From positions 124,001 through 188,000 of the forward strand of contig NZ_BMWT01000004.1 of NCBI RefSeq assembly GCF_014651375.1: a stretch of DNA of 64,000 bases. Direction: 5' to 3'. The DNA is from Tateyamaria omphalii (GTDB lineage: Bacteria; Pseudomonadota; Alphaproteobacteria; Rhodobacterales; Rhodobacteraceae). Positions 9,187 to 20,248 of this stretch are shown here, piece by piece. The notes beneath the pieces are model-generated. The model had not been told where the DNA came from. It saw only the letters and a list, made by a program, of their open reading frames with translations, and ran no database searches. The position numbers and the translations under genes were made by a program. Numbering within the stretch: position 1 is the first letter of the stretch; each line of letters begins with the position of its first letter.

Positions 9187-10257
9187 CTACTCCACGCGGT
9201 GATGCGCGACCTTATTCTCATCCCAATTGATGCCAAGGCCGGGTCCACGGGCCGTCACGCAGCCATCCTCAACCGCGTAGGATTCGGTCATCACCCCGCC
9301 CGCCACATCCAGCCATTCCAGCAGATGTGCATTGGGTGTGGCGGCCAATGCATGGGCCGACGCTTCGACAAAGAGGTGGCTTGAGACGGGAACGCTTTTA
9401 GCCTCGGCCATGGCAGCGGCGCGGAACCAGCCGCTCAGCCCTCCGATCTTGATCATGTCGGGCATCGCGTAGTCCGTGGCTCCGACCATGCGCGCCGCGT
9501 CCGCTGGATGCCACCAATTCTCACCCGATTGAATGGTGGTGGACACAGCAGCACGGACGGATCGGTAGCCCGCCAAATCTTCGGCGGGCACCGGCTCTTC
9601 GACCCATGTCAGGTCCAACCCGGCCGCTTCAAGGGCGCGGATGCGGGCGATTGCTTCGGGCGCATCGAAGGCCTGATTGTAGTCCAGCATGAGCTTCCGT
9701 TCGGGCCCGATCATGTCGCGCACCACGCGCAAGGCTGCCACGTCCTCGGCCACTGTCGGAAAGCCCAGCTTGACCTTGATGGCCGTGAATCCACGCGCCA
9801 GCGATGCTTCGATCAGCGCTTCATCGCGACCTGGTACAAACAGGCCTTGGCTGTCATAGCACGGCACGGGGTGCGGCGTGGCGCCGAACAAGGCACAAAC
9901 GGGCTGGCCCGCCGCCTTGCCCTGCGCATCCCACAGCGCAAGGTCCAGACCGGCCAGCGCCATGCCCACCATCCCCTGCCTCCCCAGCAGCCTGAACTGC
10001 GATGCGGTCTGTCGATCCACATCCGCCGGATGAGCTGGGGACCCAGCCAGCATCTCTGACAGGTCCGTCAGAAAGGTCACCAGCGGCTTCAGCATCAGTG
10101 GGGTGTAGCCAAAGATGTAGGCGCTTCCGCTGACACTCTGATCCGTCTCCACATCCACCAGCACCAGGGGTGCCGCAGGGATCGATGCCTGCGCCGTCGT
10201 GATGGGCACCGCCAACGGTGCCATCACCGCCCGCGCCTTGATCCGTTCAATCCGCAT
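9187..10257 (-). CDS. Mandelate racemase-like enzyme of the enolase superfamily
   Basis: 356 aa (usual MR length ~359). An N-terminal capping domain is followed by a (beta/alpha)7-beta barrel. The residues align with those of Pseudomonas mandelate racemase: K161-x-K163 in AIKVKLGF, metal ligands D192 (LDYNQ), E220 (WVEEP) and E246 (GENW), D267 (AMPDMIKIGG), H294 (SSHLF) and E314 (LLEWLD). The flap region also shows the SAYIFGYTP pattern. This supports 2-hydroxyacid racemase/epimerase chemistry rather than acid-sugar dehydration. It is the final gene of the ABC transporter operon and overlaps the permease stop by 1 nt (TGATG), so it probably acts on the imported compound. The true substrate is uncertain. 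Confidence 0.85.
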   Translation of the reverse strand: MRIERIKARAVMAPLAVPITTAQASIPAAPLVLVDVETDQSVSGSAYIFGYTPLMLKPLVTFLTDLSEMLAGSPAHPADVDRQTASQFRLLGRQGMVGMALAGLDLALWDAQGKAAGQPVCALFGATPHPVPCYDSQGLFVPGRDEALIEASLARGFTAIKVKLGFPTVAEDVAALRVVRDMIGPERKLMLDYNQAFDAPEAIARIRALEAAGLDLTWVEEPVPAEDLAGYRSVRAAVSTTIQSGENWWHPADAARMVGATDYAMPDMIKIGGLSGWFRAAAMAEAKSVPVSSHLFVEASAHALAATPNAHLLEWLDVAGGVMTESYAVEDGCVTARGPGLGINWDENKVAHHRVE

Positions 10258-11411
10258 CAGTCGTTATAAGGATCCAGACTGTCGCGCAGCCCGTCACCAA
10301 GGAAGTTAAAGGCCAGAACGACAATGATGATCGGCAGCATCGGAATGGCTGTCCACGGGTAAATCTCAATGCTCGCCAGGTTCTGCGCATCATTCAGCAT
10401 CACCCCCCATGACACAGCTGGGGCACGCAAACCAAGACCAAGGAAGGACAAAGCCGTCTCGCCCAAAATCATTGCCGGGATCGACAAGGTGGCTGACGCA
10501 ATCAGGTGCGACATGAAGTTTGGCAACAAATGCCGCCGGATGACCCGCGACGGTTTCGCCCCCATCATCTCTGCCGCCCGCACATATTCCTCCTCTCTCA
10601 ACGAGAGGAATTTACTTCGGACCGCCCTTGCCAACCCCGGCCAATCCAGCAGGCCGAGGATGATACTGATTATGAAAAAGACAGATACCGGCCCCCAATT
10701 TGACGGCACGGCGGCGGACAAGGCCAGCCACAAGGGCAGTTCTGGCAAGGATCGCAAAATCTCGATGGCGCGGTTCACGACCCAATCGACCCAACCACCA
10801 AAATAGCCCGCAATGGCCCCAAACCCGATGCCGAGGATAAAAGACACGGTGATGCCGATTAGACCCACGGTCAGCGACAGTTGCGCGCCGTAGGAGATGC
10901 GCGAGAACACATCCCGCCCCAGCCGGTCCGAGCCAAAGATAAACACGGTCGCTCCCTCGGGCGCGCAGAACAGGTGCTTGTCGGCGGGGATCAGGAAGAA
11001 CAGCTTGTATTCCGTCCGCTCGCAAAAGAACTGAAGCGGCATTGGGCGCGAGGTGTCCGTCTCGTACACCCACTGGAAGTTCTCAAGATCAGCGCTCCCG
11101 ATGGTTGGATAGACAAAGGGGCCAACAAATTGCCCCTCGTGCCAGAACTTGATGGCTTGCGGTGGATGATACAGGTGATCGGCGCTGCGTTCATTCGGAG
11201 TGTAGGGCGAGATGAACCCAGCAAACGGGATCGCCAAATAGGCCAGAAACAGGAAGATGCCGGACACCAATGCCAGCTTGTGCCTGCGGAACTTGCGCCA
11301 CACCAGAACCCAGTTGGGCGCATCCATGTCGGACCGCTCGGGGGCGGACAGGTCCACATTAGGATCATAGGGGGCGTCGTCGATGAAACGGCCGTCGGGC
11401 AGGGTGCTCAT
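10257..11411 (-). CDS. Peptide/nickel-type ABC transporter permease (DppC-like)
   Basis: 384 aa. I place the start at MSTLPDGRF because GGAAGG lies 9 nt upstream and this leaves 4 nt after the DppB-like stop; an in-frame ATG 14 codons earlier would overlap that gene. It has an N-terminal TM near residue 45, a long periplasmic insert (residues ~65-165) and a C-terminal core of five TMs with the EAA loop in EYVRAAEMMGAKPSRVIRRH. It pairs with the DppB-like subunit. The periplasmic insert is longer than in E. coli DppC (about 300 aa) and resembles the long-form DppC variants. Confidence 0.88.
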   Translation of the reverse strand: MSTLPDGRFIDDAPYDPNVDLSAPERSDMDAPNWVLVWRKFRRHKLALVSGIFLFLAYLAIPFAGFISPYTPNERSADHLYHPPQAIKFWHEGQFVGPFVYPTIGSADLENFQWVYETDTSRPMPLQFFCERTEYKLFFLIPADKHLFCAPEGATVFIFGSDRLGRDVFSRISYGAQLSLTVGLIGITVSFILGIGFGAIAGYFGGWVDWVVNRAIEILRSLPELPLWLALSAAVPSNWGPVSVFFIISIILGLLDWPGLARAVRSKFLSLREEEYVRAAEMMGAKPSRVIRRHLLPNFMSHLIASATLSIPAMILGETALSFLGLGLRAPAVSWGVMLNDAQNLASIEIYPWTAIPMLPIIIVVLAFNFLGDGLRDSLDPYND

Positions 11412-11415
11412 GGTC

Positions 11416-12444
11416 TTATCCTTCCCGTGCGCCGTAGCGGATGCGCGGATCAAGCAGCACCAGCAAGAGGTCCGAAATCATCGTGCCGATAAGGGTCAGC
11501 AGTGCCACGAACATCAACACAAAGGCGGCGAGGAACTGGTCCTGCGACTTCAGCGCGGTCAGCAAGGCCGGTCCGATGGTCTGCAACCCCAGCACCACGG
11601 ACACCAGAACCGACCCCGACACCATGGCGGGCAGCAGGTTGCCAATATCGGCCACAAACGGATTGAAGGCCATGCGCAGCGGATACTTGGTCAGCAACTT
11701 GGCCGGGGCCAAACCCTTTGCCATCCCCGTTTCGACATAGGGTTTGCTCAACTCATCCAGCATATTGGCCCGCAGGCGCTGCATCATGGCGGCCGCCCCG
11801 GATGTGCCGATCACAAAGGTCGGCACGATCAGGTGCACAAGCACGCTCTGCACCTTGGCAAGGCTCATGGGCTCGCCTTCGAATTCGGGCGCCATCAGAC
11901 CGCCGATGGGCAGGCCCAGATACTTGTGGCCGTAATAAAACAGGATCAGCGCAAGCAGGAAGTTCGGCGTAGCAAGGCCCAGATACCCGACAAAGGCGGT
12001 GGTGTAGTCGACCCATGTGGCCGACCGGGCCGCGGCCAGAACGCCAAGGGGCAGGGCAACAAGATACACAAACAAGACGGCGGCAAGGTTGACCAGCACG
12101 GTCAGCCACAGTGCGTCACCAACGATGTCGGCAACCGGCGCATCAAACTCGAATGACCATCCAAAATCTCCTTGTAGCAGTCCGGAGAACCCTTGGGGGC
12201 CGGGGGCAACGCCCACCCAGATCAGGTATTGCTCCCACAAGGGGCGGTCGAGCGCGTATTCGGTGCGCAGGAACTCTGCCTTGGCGACACCTTCGGCTTG
12301 GCCCGTGGCGCGCAACTCGGCGATCTGGTTCGACAGGTAGTCGCCAGGGGGCAAGTTGATAATGATGAAGATCAGGATGGAGACGACGATCAGTGTCAGC
12401 ACCATCGTCAACAGCCGGTAGGCTGCATAGCGGATGAACATCAT
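11416..12444 (-). CDS. Peptide/nickel-type ABC transporter permease (DppB-like)
   Basis: 342 aa inner-membrane subunit. It opens with RYAAYRLLTMVLTLIVVSIL, the typical first TM of DppB/OppB. The coupling-loop motif is ETGMAKGLAPAKLLTKYPL near residue 235, and it ends LLLVLLDPRIRYG. The start overlaps the binding-protein stop by 4 nt. Together with the DppC-like protein it forms the translocation channel for the substrate delivered by the 12441-14366 product. Confidence 0.9.
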   Translation of the reverse strand: MMFIRYAAYRLLTMVLTLIVVSILIFIIINLPPGDYLSNQIAELRATGQAEGVAKAEFLRTEYALDRPLWEQYLIWVGVAPGPQGFSGLLQGDFGWSFEFDAPVADIVGDALWLTVLVNLAAVLFVYLVALPLGVLAAARSATWVDYTTAFVGYLGLATPNFLLALILFYYGHKYLGLPIGGLMAPEFEGEPMSLAKVQSVLVHLIVPTFVIGTSGAAAMMQRLRANMLDELSKPYVETGMAKGLAPAKLLTKYPLRMAFNPFVADIGNLLPAMVSGSVLVSVVLGLQTIGPALLTALKSQDQFLAAFVLMFVALLTLIGTMISDLLLVLLDPRIRYGAREG

Positions 12445-14366
12445 TCGCTCACCTGCGCGATCTGTTCAGCGTCTGCGAAAAAGAATTCGTCAATCCGGTG
12501 CACGCCGAAATGTGCGCCGGGGTCCCATGCCCATTTGCCTTGTTCCGGCACGTTCCGCAGGCGGTCAGAGACGACAACTGGTTGCGGGGCCTCGCTCAGG
12601 ATACCGATGCCGAACTGGTTGTCGGCGTGGATTTTAAGCATCTCGCGCCAGATTTCCCTGTGCTCTACGGGGTCTTCGGTGTTTTGCCACGCCATGCTCA
12701 GCGCCATCAGACGTTTGCCCGCCTCCAGGTCCACCGGTTCGCCCGCCGCACCATGGGTCTGGTAGTATTGGCCCCATTTCGGCCAGGCAAAGAACACCTG
12801 ATCCGTCGGGGCAAGGTAGGTTGGTGGTGTGCTTGGTTGCGGCAATCCGTTGTCCCAGCCAAACCAGACCGAGGCCATGGTCACACCGGAAAAGACACGG
12901 TTGCGCAGGATATCCCGGTCCAGCGGGCGCATGATCAGCTTGATGCCAATATCCCGCCACGTGTCCGTGATGATCGCAAGCGCGTTCTCGACCTCCTGCC
13001 GCTCGCCCGCGGTTTCAATCACGAACTCCATCGGGCGACCGTCCGGCAACAGGCGCGTGCCCGCTGGGGTGCGTTTGTTCAGGCCCATCTGGTCCAGCAT
13101 CACATTGGCGGTGTCCGGGTCATAGATGGCCCATTGGGTCAGGTTCGCGGGATCAAACAATGGGCTTTTGGCAAGCGCCGTCATTCCGCCTTCCTTGCCA
13201 AGGCCGAAATACAGCGCGCGGTTGATCATCCGCCGGTCGATACCCAGCGACAGGGCGCGCCGGAACCGCGCGTCGCGCATAACCTCGCGCCAGACCGGAT
13301 CGGCAAAGTTCAGGTTGGGATAGATGGCAATCTGGCTCGCTGCACCATTGGACCACAGGTAGGTGCGGTACGGCGCGCCATCTGCCTCTCCCTTCTTCAG
13401 GATCGACACGTCGCGAAAGTCGAGCCCCCGAGCTTGCAGATCGGTCTCGCCCGCATTGGTCTTGGCCGCCACAAGGCCCGATCCCACGATGTCCATCTCG
13501 ACCACGTCGATATAGGGCAGTTGCACACCGCGCGCATCGATGCGGTGGAAATAGGGATTGCGGACGAACAGGTGCCGCATGGCCGCCCCGGTCGATGCCG
13601 GTTTCCATGGCTGCAAGGTTGGCAGTTCGTGATTGTCGAACTTGTACAGGTTGTCGAGCTTGTTGTGCAGTGGCGCCCAACTGCGCACGCGCTTGGCGTC
13701 GATCATCTCCTCCATCGCTTCCTTGGTATTGAAGGCGACGTGGAACTGCTTGAGGTAATGGGCAGGCCGGTAAATGAAGGGCGGGCTGGCCTGGGCCAGC
13801 AGCTGCAAGAAGTTGGGGTTTGCCTCCGGAAACTCTACGACGACCGTTACCTCATCAGGGAAGGTCATCGTGGCGATATCTTCGCCCAGGCGCATGATCT
13901 CGGGCGGGCCGTTTGGGCTCAGTTCCGCATTCTGGGCGACGTGCTTCCACCAATATTCGAAATCAGCCGAGGTGAAGGGCGCACCATCCGACCAGCGATG
14001 ACCGGGCCGCAGATGCAGGGTGAAAATGCGCCCCTCTTCGACATCGACATCGCGCAGGATATCGGGCTTCAGCTGGTAATTGTGGTCATAGCCGACCAGC
14101 CTGGCGTAACCATAGACCACCATCTGGCGGACGTCCTTGGTGCGCGTGACCATGGTGCGCAACGTGCCGCCCTGGGTTCCGAACTGCCGACCCTTGGCCT
14201 CAAGATCGACAACAAGGGGCACTTCCGGAACGCGGTCCGCGGCCGCATCCATCTGCCCCTTCTTCACCTCTGGTGCCCAAAACGCACTTTCTTGCACGAT
14301 GGGCCGGGCCAGGGCGGGCAGAGCGATGGCGCCGGCAAGAACAATAGCTGTCAAACGTCTAAACAT
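12441..14366 (-). CDS. ABC transporter periplasmic substrate-binding protein, family 5
   Basis: 641 aa with the start chosen at MFRRLTAIVLAGAIALPALA, a clear signal peptide; a longer reading frame adds 46 residues that translate the opposite frame of the ATPase gene and has no signal. The mature protein has SBP_bac_5 features: YARLVGYDHNYQLKPDI, FTLHLRPGHRWSDG near residue 115 and FRRALSLGIDRRMINRALY near 375. It is longer than DppA (~535 aa), like the large oligopeptide or MppA-type binders. The start lies 8 nt inside the upstream ATPase gene. The ligand could be a peptide, an opine or another hydroxyacid conjugate. Confidence 0.87.
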   Translation of the reverse strand: MFRRLTAIVLAGAIALPALARPIVQESAFWAPEVKKGQMDAAADRVPEVPLVVDLEAKGRQFGTQGGTLRTMVTRTKDVRQMVVYGYARLVGYDHNYQLKPDILRDVDVEEGRIFTLHLRPGHRWSDGAPFTSADFEYWWKHVAQNAELSPNGPPEIMRLGEDIATMTFPDEVTVVVEFPEANPNFLQLLAQASPPFIYRPAHYLKQFHVAFNTKEAMEEMIDAKRVRSWAPLHNKLDNLYKFDNHELPTLQPWKPASTGAAMRHLFVRNPYFHRIDARGVQLPYIDVVEMDIVGSGLVAAKTNAGETDLQARGLDFRDVSILKKGEADGAPYRTYLWSNGAASQIAIYPNLNFADPVWREVMRDARFRRALSLGIDRRMINRALYFGLGKEGGMTALAKSPLFDPANLTQWAIYDPDTANVMLDQMGLNKRTPAGTRLLPDGRPMEFVIETAGERQEVENALAIITDTWRDIGIKLIMRPLDRDILRNRVFSGVTMASVWFGWDNGLPQPSTPPTYLAPTDQVFFAWPKWGQYYQTHGAAGEPVDLEAGKRLMALSMAWQNTEDPVEHREIWREMLKIHADNQFGIGILSEAPQPVVVSDRLRNVPEQGKWAWDPGAHFGVHRIDEFFFADAEQIAQVSE

Positions 14367-16128
14367 GGCAGCGCACCTTGTGTCCGGGTTCGATCTGGAT
14401 GAGGTCAGGGGCCTCCAGCCCCTCAAAGCGAAACATATCTGGCCAGCTTGCAGGCGATCCGGCGCCACGCGACACCTCGGCCAAGTCAATCGGACGCTGC
14501 ACATCCGGCTCGGGCTGCGCCGCGATCAGGGCCTTGGTGTACGGATGGCGCGGGTTGTAAAACAGCGTCTCCGGCGGAGCCTGCTCAACAACGACACCTT
14601 GACGCATCACGGCCACCTCATCGGCAATGCGGGCGACAACGGCCAAGTCGTGGCTGATGAACAGATAGCTCAGCCCCATCCCGTCCCGTATGCGCTCCAG
14701 CAAACTCAGAATCTGCTCCTGCACCGACACATCAAGGGCCGAGGTCGGCTCGTCACAGACCAGTAGAACAGGGTCCAAGGTCAACGCACGGGCAATGGAC
14801 AGCCGCTGACGCTGCCCACCGGAAAAGGCGTGCGGGTAGCGCATCAGCATATCGGGGTTCAAGCCCACCCAGCGCAGCATCTCGGCTGCCTTGTCGCGTC
14901 GGGAAATTCGGTTGCCAATGCGGTGAATTTCCATCGGCTCAGTCAACGCCTCCTGCACCCGCATGCGCGGCGACAGCGACGAATAAGGGTCCTGAAACAC
15001 CATCTGCGCCTGCCGCTGAAAGGCCACCTTGTCGGAACGGCTCAGCGCATTGATGCAAACCGGATCGGCCCCTTGCTCGGGACGAAACAGCACCTCTGAC
15101 CCGTCATCCGGCACTTCTGCCCCCAGCGCGATGCGGGCACAGGTGGTCTTGCCCGATCCACTTTCGCCCACAACGGCCAGCGTCTTGCCACGGGGCAGCT
15201 TCAGATTGACGTCCACACAGGCATGCACCTTCTTCTTCTCGCGCCAGCCCCCGGCACGCACTGTGTATGTCTTGCACACGTTGTTCAGCTCAAGGATCAG
15301 ATCTTCGGCTGGCAAAGGCTCGGATGGCTTCGGGTCCTTCGGGATCATCGGGGCGGCGGCAAACAGCTTTTGTGTATAGCCATGGCCCGGCTCGCCCAGA
15401 ACAACGGGGGCCGGACCGCTTTCCATGACATGACCCTTGTTCATGACGACCACGCTGTCGGCCATGTTGGCAACGACACCCAGATCATGGGTGACAAGGA
15501 TCATCGCCATGCCTGTGTCGCGCTGCAAATCTTTCATCAGGCCCAACACCTGCGCCTGCGTGGTGACATCCAGGGCAGTGGTGGGTTCATCCGCAATCAG
15601 CAGATCGGGCTTGGCCACCATGGCCATCGCGATCATGGCGCGCTGCCGCATCCCGCCCGACATCTCGAAAGGATAGGCGCGGAAAGCGCGTTCAGGGTCC
15701 GCGAACCCGACGCGTTCGAATGTTGCCAGCACATCCTGCTTGGCCTCTGCCGCCGACATGTTGCGATGCAGGGTCAATACTTCACACACCTGATTGCCAA
15801 TGCGGTGTAGCGGAGACAAGGACCGCATGGGTTCCTGGAAAATCATTGAAATACGGTTGCCACGAATGCTTCGGATACTGTAGCTCGACAAATCGAGCAG
15901 ATCGGTCCGCGCGTCACCTTCTCCGAAAATGATCGACCCCTGACGCAATTGCGCTGTTTTCGGTAAAATGCGCAGGACCGACCGACAGGTCAAAGTCTTG
16001 CCAGACCCACTCTCACCAACCAGCGCCAGCGTCTCACCGCTCGCGACCGAGAAGTTGACGCCCGCCACGACCGGAGGAGCCGAGCCAAAGCCGATCGACA
16101 GATTCTTCACTTCCAGAAGCGGGGCCAT
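14359..16128 (-). CDS. Fused dual-domain ABC transporter ATPase (DppD-DppF type)
   Basis: 589 aa carrying two complete ATPase domains. Domain 1: Walker A GESGSGKT near residue 38, signature MSGGMRQRA near 155, Walker B LLIADEPTTALD. Domain 2: GESGSGKTT near 325, FSGGQRQRLS near 448 and LLVCDEPTSALD. Each half is followed by the oligopeptide-binding C-terminal extension (HPYTKAL). It is the first gene of the five-gene operon, with AAAGGA about 8 nt upstream. It energises import; the fusion replaces separate D and F subunits. The promoter should lie in 16129-16270. Confidence 0.9.
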   Translation of the reverse strand: MAPLLEVKNLSIGFGSAPPVVAGVNFSVASGETLALVGESGSGKTLTCRSVLRILPKTAQLRQGSIIFGEGDARTDLLDLSSYSIRSIRGNRISMIFQEPMRSLSPLHRIGNQVCEVLTLHRNMSAAEAKQDVLATFERVGFADPERAFRAYPFEMSGGMRQRAMIAMAMVAKPDLLIADEPTTALDVTTQAQVLGLMKDLQRDTGMAMILVTHDLGVVANMADSVVVMNKGHVMESGPAPVVLGEPGHGYTQKLFAAAPMIPKDPKPSEPLPAEDLILELNNVCKTYTVRAGGWREKKKVHACVDVNLKLPRGKTLAVVGESGSGKTTCARIALGAEVPDDGSEVLFRPEQGADPVCINALSRSDKVAFQRQAQMVFQDPYSSLSPRMRVQEALTEPMEIHRIGNRISRRDKAAEMLRWVGLNPDMLMRYPHAFSGGQRQRLSIARALTLDPVLLVCDEPTSALDVSVQEQILSLLERIRDGMGLSYLFISHDLAVVARIADEVAVMRQGVVVEQAPPETLFYNPRHPYTKALIAAQPEPDVQRPIDLAEVSRGAGSPASWPDMFRFEGLEAPDLIQIEPGHKVRCHV

Positions 16129-16270
16129 TCATGGTCCTTTTTTCGCGCACAGGTCTTGAAATCAGTGAACCCGATTCCATCCATCACGTCCATACACGGG
16201 AAAGCCGCGCAAATGTGCTACCGCTTGATCACTTTTTGCCCCATCTAGGGCAAAAGCAAAGGAAATGATC

Positions 16271-16768
16271 ATGCAACAAAGCCGCCTTGACCTTTTTGTC
16301 GACCGTATGGTGTCCCAACGGGCCTGTCTGGATCACGCAGCGAACGTCATCGCGGACATGGACGGGCCGGTGTTCGAGCTGGGCTTGGGCAATGGGCGCA
16401 CCTACCATCACATGCGGCACATCATGCCGGGCCGTGACATCTATGTATTCGAACGGGCGGTGGCTTCCCACCCTGACAGTACGCCGCCCGACGACATGGT
16501 TCTGCTGGGCGACGTCTTTGAAACCTTGCCGCAGGCGCTTGAACGCTTTGGATCTACGGCGGTTCTGATCCACGCCGATCTGGGCGGACACAATGCACAA
16601 AAGAACGATCTCTTTGCGCAGAAAGTCTCACCCATCATCGCTCCGTTGCTGGCGTTGGGCGGACTGATGGTGTCGTCAGATCGGATGTATTTCGACGATC
16701 TGGTCGAACAGCCCCTGCCGGATGGCGCGGTTCCTGGTCGTTGTTTCATCTACCGACGCGACAGCTAG
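16271..16768 (+). CDS. Small class I SAM-dependent methyltransferase
   Basis: 165 aa. Two ATGs occur two codons apart. AAAGGAA ends only a base before the first and about 6-7 nt before the second, so MQQSRLDLF at 16271 is preferred. The SAM-binding motif I is VFELGLGNGRTY near residue 33, followed by an acidic strand end (YVFER) and VLIHADLGGHN near 100. The length fits a bare Rossmann methyltransferase core. It is monocistronic: divergent from the transporter operon and followed by a repeat element. The substrate is unknown. Confidence 0.75.
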   Translation: MQQSRLDLFVDRMVSQRACLDHAANVIADMDGPVFELGLGNGRTYHHMRHIMPGRDIYVFERAVASHPDSTPPDDMVLLGDVFETLPQALERFGSTAVLIHADLGGHNAQKNDLFAQKVSPIIAPLLALGGLMVSSDRMYFDDLVEQPLPDGAVPGRCFIYRRDS

Positions 16769-16772
16769 GCAA

Positions 16773-16829
16773 CCGGCGGGCCAGTGGAAAGCGGCCCTTC
16801 GGGGAGAGTTTATCTGGCAAGATGAAGAG
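16773..16829 (+). repeat. Dispersed intergenic repeat, type 1 copy A
   Basis: Shares an almost continuous match with 23946-24000: both begin CCGGCG, continue GTGG-AAG and contain GGCCCTTCGGGGAG, then a T-rich run and a GA-rich tail. The core CCC-TTCG-GGG can fold as a very stable UUCG-tetraloop hairpin. This copy lies just after the methyltransferase stop and may help end its transcript. Confidence 0.6.
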
Positions 16830-16870
16830 CGGATCGGCGCCAAGTGACGTTGCGGCGTGTTTTGAATCGC

Positions 16871-16898
16871 TTGCCCTTTTTCTGTGCACGCCTAGGCT
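16871..16898 (+). promoter_or_regulatory. Possible sigma70-type promoter for the beta-oxidation operon
   Basis: TTGCCC and TAGGCT are separated by 16 bp, about 57 nt before the fadJ-like start. The hexamers are only partial matches to the alphaproteobacterial consensus, so this is a weak call. Confidence 0.3.
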
Positions 16899-16954
16899 GA
16901 AACATGCGCAGGGTGGAGGACCTATGCGCGTGTTTCAGAACCAGCGGAGGACCC

Positions 16955-19045
<2,091 letters not shown>

Positions 19046-19048
19046 GAT

Positions 19049-20248
19049 ATGGACCTGAGCTATTCCCCCGAAGAACTGGCCTTCCAGGAAGAGATCCGCA
19101 CATTCCTGCAGAATGATCTTCCAAAAGACATCGCTGAAAAGGTCCGGCTGGATCGGGACTTGACCAAGGACGACATGGAACGCTGGCATGCGATCCTGAA
19201 CGCGCGTGGTTGGCTGGCCCAGAACTGGCCCGCGGCATACGGCGGCGCCGAATGGTCCGCCGTCCAGCGCCACATCTACGACACCGAAGCCGCCGCTGCC
19301 CACGCCCCCCGCATTGTCCCCTTTGGGTTCTCAATGCTTGGCCCCGTCCTGCAGAAATTCGGGTCCAAAGAACAGCAGGACCACTGGCTGCCGCGCATGC
19401 TGGATGGCACTGACTGGTGGTGCCAGGGCTATTCGGAACCGGGCGCAGGCTCCGACCTTGCCTCGCTGAAAACCAAGGCGGTGCGGGACGGTGACCACTA
19501 TATCGTCAACGGGCAAAAGACATGGACGACGCTGGGCCAATTCGCCAACATGATCTTCTGCCTTGTCCGCACCGACCCGGATGCAAAGCAGCAGGAAGGG
19601 ATCAGCTTCCTCCTGATCGACATGGACACACCGGGCGTCGAAGTACGCCCCATCATCCTGCTGGACGGCTGTCACGAGGTGAACGAGGTCTGGTTCACGG
19701 ACGTCAAAGTACCCGTCGAAAACCTCGTGGGCGAGGAAAACAAGGGCTGGACCTACGCCAAGTACCTGCTCACGCACGAACGCACCGGCCTCGGCGGTGT
19801 CGGGTCGAGCGAGGCCGGGCTGAAGGCGGTCAAACGCATCGCCAAGGCCGCCAATCACAACGGCAAGCCGCTTCTGGAAAACCCCCACTTCGCGGCCCGC
19901 GTCGCACAGGTGGAAATTGACCTGCGCGCCATGGCCACCACCAACCTGCGCATCATCTCGAAAGCGGCAGCAGGCGAAGCGCCGGGTTTGGAAGCGTCCA
20001 TGCTCAAGGTCAAAGGCTCGATCCTGCGTCAGGAAATCAACGACCTCGCGCGCCGCGCTGTCGGCCCCCACGCCATGCCGTTTGCGTCCGAGGCGATCGA
20101 GGGCGCCAATGACCGGATCCCCGACCCGTTCGATGCAGGCCCCGTTGCAGGCCAGTATTTCAACAACCGCAAGCTGTCGATCTTCGGCGGCTCCAACGAA
20201 ATCCAACGCGGCATCATCGCCAAAGTGACCATGAGCGGAGGCGCATAA
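19049..20248 (+). CDS. Acyl-CoA dehydrogenase (first of an adjacent pair)
   Basis: 399 aa FAD enzyme. The N-terminal helical domain is followed by the middle beta-domain (WCQGYSEPGAGSDLASLKT near residue 125, GQKTWTT near 150) and a C-terminal domain ending LSIFGGSNEIQRGIIAK. At the position where MCAD-type enzymes have the catalytic Glu (Y-E-G-T), this protein reads F-G-G-S. It starts 3 nt after fadJ, and its stop overlaps the second dehydrogenase by 1 nt. The tight pairing with a shorter paralog suggests a heteromeric enzyme acting on a bulky acyl-CoA. Subunit assembly is an inference. Confidence 0.9.
   Translation: MDLSYSPEELAFQEEIRTFLQNDLPKDIAEKVRLDRDLTKDDMERWHAILNARGWLAQNWPAAYGGAEWSAVQRHIYDTEAAAAHAPRIVPFGFSMLGPVLQKFGSKEQQDHWLPRMLDGTDWWCQGYSEPGAGSDLASLKTKAVRDGDHYIVNGQKTWTTLGQFANMIFCLVRTDPDAKQQEGISFLLIDMDTPGVEVRPIILLDGCHEVNEVWFTDVKVPVENLVGEENKGWTYAKYLLTHERTGLGGVGSSEAGLKAVKRIAKAANHNGKPLLENPHFAARVAQVEIDLRAMATTNLRIISKAAAGEAPGLEASMLKVKGSILRQEINDLARRAVGPHAMPFASEAIEGANDRIPDPFDAGPVAGQYFNNRKLSIFGGSNEIQRGIIAKVTMSGGA

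Noticed and set aside
12498..14402. 634-codon open frame on the plus strand opposite the peptide-type binding protein.
   Set aside because: It is a shadow of the binding-protein gene: no recognisable domain, no start signal, and the opposite strand has a signal peptide and family motifs.
14367..14504. N-terminal extension of the peptide-type binding protein.
   Set aside because: It lies within the ATPase gene and would hide the signal peptide beginning MFRRLTAIV.
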